A stretch of 23,074 bases of DNA from Obelidium mucronatum (taxonomy: Eukaryota > Chytridiomycota > Chytridiomycetes > Chytridiales > Chytriomycetaceae), in NCBI GenBank assembly GCA_025765595.1, contig JAIVFH010000388.1:1-23074 (forward strand), written 5' to 3'. The position numbers and the translations under genes were made by a program. The notes beneath the pieces are model-generated. The model was not told where the DNA came from, did no database searches, and saw nothing but the letters and a program-made list of their open reading frames with translations. Shown in pieces: positions 20,801 to 23,074 of this stretch (within the stretch, counting starts at the first letter, position 1; each line of letters begins with the position of its first letter).

Positions 20801-23074
20801 TCAGGCAATCTTTGATGGAATCAACCGGGCTCTTTTGTTTGGACGCAGTAAAGCGATTGTGGACCTCAAAAAGCGGTCTGAACGTGGTATTTCTCGGGTC
20901 CACTTTTTCGAGCAGAGCGGTTCTCTTGCTCGAGTTGATGTTCTCGAAGGAGCTGAAGTCCTGTCCACCACGCTGGTTGGGGAGTCTACCGCCGCCATCG
21001 GTTCCCATGAAGGGCTTGATGATAAAGCAGGTTCTGCAGCGACATTGCTTGAATTGACTCGTTACGCTGGAGAGAAGCCAATTGGCTGGGTTCCTGAAAA
21101 GTCAAACAAACCCATGGCTACGGTCCTCGTACGGAAAAGCAAGGATTCTGTTCGCATCATTCACGAAAAGTTTGTCAATGATGCTGGTGTGGTTCAAAAA
21201 GTGCATTTGTACAACTATCGAGCTGGGGATGACAAGTACCCCATGAATCGTCTGGTATTCAAGAGTGATATCAGTGGTTCGTCGCATCGCCCACCTGCCG
21301 AAGTCCATAGTTTCTTTGTCGACGGTCCACTTTTGGGGATGGTTCAAAAAGCGGAATTGCGCCGTTTCAACAGAACAACCAACAAGGCGATAACAGTGTT
21401 TGTGGAATTTGGGTACAATCTTCCTATTGTGAGTAAAACTCCAAGTTGGGGAAAGTTTCTGCGCAGCGATTGTCCGACTTGGGAAGTTATGGTCGAATAT
21501 GCTCCATTTTCTGATCCTGGTGCTCCGCTGCAGCCTTGGAGTGTCCGTTATTGCGATGGCGTTAGTGACGAGACTATAATAATCAAGTACGATTACTCTC
21601 ACCCGAAGCACGTTGTGACGACAGCCGTTGTTGCAAGAGGAAGCAATTCTTTGACCATCTCAACAAGAGACGGGTCTGTAGAAGAAACTCCATCACCTCC
21701 TGAAATCATCGGTAATTTTAGTTGTCTTTTGTTTTTAATAAGCTGTGCTAACATTATATCAGACGACCACTATGAAATCATGCGACTTCTTCCATTCAAG
21801 AGCGTTTTTGACAGTTGTGAACTTTTGACCAAGAACCTTAAGGCCCATCGACAGTACGAATTCCGCCGTGGATGGCCTTTGCTTGGTGTGAAGAGTATTG
21901 AATACTCTGATACTCCCTATGCCACTCGACACCAGCGTGATGCTCTATGGGCTGCTTGGAGAGCCGGCAAGATGCCAGGAGTGTTTGCACGTATTTTGGA
22001 TCAAAATATTCTTCGAAATGAGCCAGAGCTTGGTTTATACTGGATTTACCGCTTCACTGGAGAGCTGAAAAGGCTGTCCAATTCTTGGAAGAAAACAAGG
22101 AACTCTTCAACAACATTTTGTATGTTGCAGATCGTCCAGCTACTCGAACTCGTCTTCAGATCCGATTCTCTGATCTTTTGATTATGAGTAACGGAGGAGA
22201 CAGTGAGAACATCTCTGCTTTCGATCAAGTGAATGGAACAAGCAATACAGAGGATACTCTTGAAGCGATTTGCTTGGACAGTGGTACCTGGCCGACTGGA
22301 GGTGGTGGTGTTGGATCTTGTCGGTCGTGATTTGGTTGATTCTCTGGGCCACGTTCGATGGACTGCAATTGCTGAAATCGCGGGAATGGAACTGGAGCAC
22401 AAGGACTACCAGATCGAAAAGAACATCAAGTCTATCACGTATTTGCCCATCTTTGACAATGATTTGGGTAGCCCGATGGAAAACTTTTACAAGACGACCG
22501 CTGGGAGACTTGCGCGTCCGTGCAAACAAGACAACCACACAAATTGTGTTTCCAAGTTTGTGCCTTTGGTAACACAGCTGATCGATGCCTGCATGACGAA
22601 TGACTTGGACAACCAAAGGATTCAACAAGACGAGCAAATGATTGTTTCCTGTATCAGTATTTCCGAACTTACGATTGGAGACTGTCCTGGGACCACCCTT
22701 TGACGCAAAACGTGGATGACTTGTTCCTGAGAAAAGCCAAGGAGTTGGAAAGAAGTGGTCGCCTTTTAAAGCACGAGTCTCCAACTCTTGCGCATATCAG
22801 TATGCTCTTCACCTTGTTTTCCCGTCTCTTTTTGATTTTGAGCAAGGAAATTCCGAATGTTCCTGTTGTTCATGTTTCTCACCATGGAACGCAGTCACTG
22901 ATTGCTGTGATTTCTAAAGTGATTCATGGCTCTTCGTTCATTATTTGGGACCATGGAATGTTATGGCGTGAGCGGCTGTTTGCGCTGTGTCGTGATGGTA
23001 TGCCTGCTTTCACACAAATGGATTTATTGGATTGACTCGCGTGTACTCGACTGGCTTATCATCGGTTTGTTAAC
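13160..23074 (+). CDS. Giant multipass membrane protein with PelF-like GT4 glycosyltransferase domain (partial)
   Basis: Probable membrane-bound polysaccharide glycosyltransferase. Exons joining in frame are 13160-13693, 13805-14244, 15585-16730, 16810-17036, 17110-17748, 17846-18074, 18134-18772, 18851-19530, 19608-20359, 20415-21711 and 21763 to the window edge, about 2,630 codons with the 3' end missing. Residues 1-178 are GC-rich, Ser/Ala-rich and probably disordered. Residues 180-960 are a soluble region I do not recognise (VLLIDEFGLSAWDD, ATKWIYSLMDKQTQVRAVG). About 970-1500 is a block of roughly ten membrane spans, and 1510-2200 another soluble region. The C-terminus has DQNILRNEPELGLYWIYRF, GTWPTGGGGVGSC and VVHVSHHGTQSLIA...WDHGMLWRERLFAL, which parallel the bacterial PelF/DUF3492 GT4 signature (GGVSSW; HG...RER). 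The frame breaks near 22070, 22323, 22650, 23020 and 23043. Start 13160 was chosen over in-frame 13016 for its natural Ser-rich beginning. Confidence 0.8.
14257..15505. repeat. Array of about 34 palindromic hairpin units inside intron 2
   Basis: Each unit is a perfect or near-perfect inverted repeat, ACCGCC-GAA-GGCGGT or ACCACC-GAA-GGTGGT, with loop variants TCA, GCA and TTA. The first part (14257-14600) alternates the two stem types with short spacers. The second part (14610-15505) has units about 41-58 bp apart with pyrimidine-rich spacers such as GAATCTTCTTCTTCATCG. The two stem types differ by matched changes in both arms, keeping pairing. The array lies wholly inside the 1,340-bp second intron (14245-15584) of the giant gene, whose GTATGT donor and CAG acceptor keep the frame. 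Confidence 0.93.
17600..19530 (+). other. Membrane-spanning block of the giant protein
   Basis: Encoded by the end of exon 5 and exons 6-8. Hydrophobic stretches of span length include YIYIYPILVDLVLNASLGSG, SLSFLFFVAILVALFVFAFV, VLIVMGGIYAIIFG, SIVFLMLPSFICRFAF, MGIYLASMFLAVVFML, AIVFGFLYFVIIFIDKF, GFATIYLLLASGFLELTIV, FVILLIVTAVVAVYTYL, LAVSIIVGLATSATMI and SLLATGLGCWGFAICCLV. A charged soluble loop of about 140 residues (exon 7, after SLISKQYLEW) separates two groups of spans. The layout suggests a channel or scaffold for the C-terminal glycosyltransferase. Confidence 0.8.
17780..17835 (+). repeat. Very long intronic poly-T tract
   Basis: About 50 almost uninterrupted T residues in intron 5 (17749-17845) of the giant gene, immediately before the AG acceptor at 17844-17845. 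It may act as an extended polypyrimidine tract; its exact length is likely uncertain. Confidence 0.7.

Overview
The window is nuclear DNA of a eukaryote, most likely a fungus and possibly a zoosporic (chytrid-like) one. The support is short GT-AG introns (about 43-110 bp) in almost every gene, a fungal-type secreted M43 metalloprotease with a cysteine-rich tail resembling a chitin-binding module, an intact eukaryotic tRNA with internal A and B boxes, and Ras, Tra2 and Arb2-type proteins. The lineage is inferred from gene content only.

Layout. 369-991 (-) holds an unrecognised, frame-broken protein-coding remnant. 1394-2447 (+) is a secreted pappalysin-type (M43) metalloprotease interrupted by homopolymer indels. 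2866-4237 (-) is a six-exon Tra2-like SR/RRM splicing factor, and 4285-5399 (-) is a four-exon Arb2/FAM172-like alpha/beta-hydrolase-fold protein only 47 bp upstream of it. 5439-8823 is a complete Tc1/mariner-superfamily transposon: TA target duplication, inverted repeats of about 220-235 bp, a four-exon DD34E transposase (+), and a convergent five-exon accessory gene (-) of unknown function. 9281-9354 is tRNA-Thr(AGT). 9446-10773 is a six-exon Ras-family GTPase of 189 aa ending in a CaaX box. 11108-12461 (-) is a three-exon UDP-glucose 4-epimerase.

From 13160 to the right edge runs one very large gene (11 exons seen, about 2,630 codons, incomplete). It has a GC-rich disordered N-terminus, a long unrecognised middle, a block of about ten transmembrane segments, and a C-terminal region that looks like the PelF-type (DUF3492) GT4 glycosyltransferase domain. 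Its second intron (1,340 bp) is packed with about 34 short palindromic hairpin units. The last kilobase carries several single-base frameshifts.

The most notable items are the two-gene transposon with structured TIRs, the intronic hairpin array (with a related hairpin in the epimerase intron), the membrane-block/PelF-like glycosyltransferase fusion, and the Ras protein with altered switch and P-loop positions. Exon boundaries were worked out by hand from reading-frame continuity and GT/AG sites and have not been checked against transcripts.
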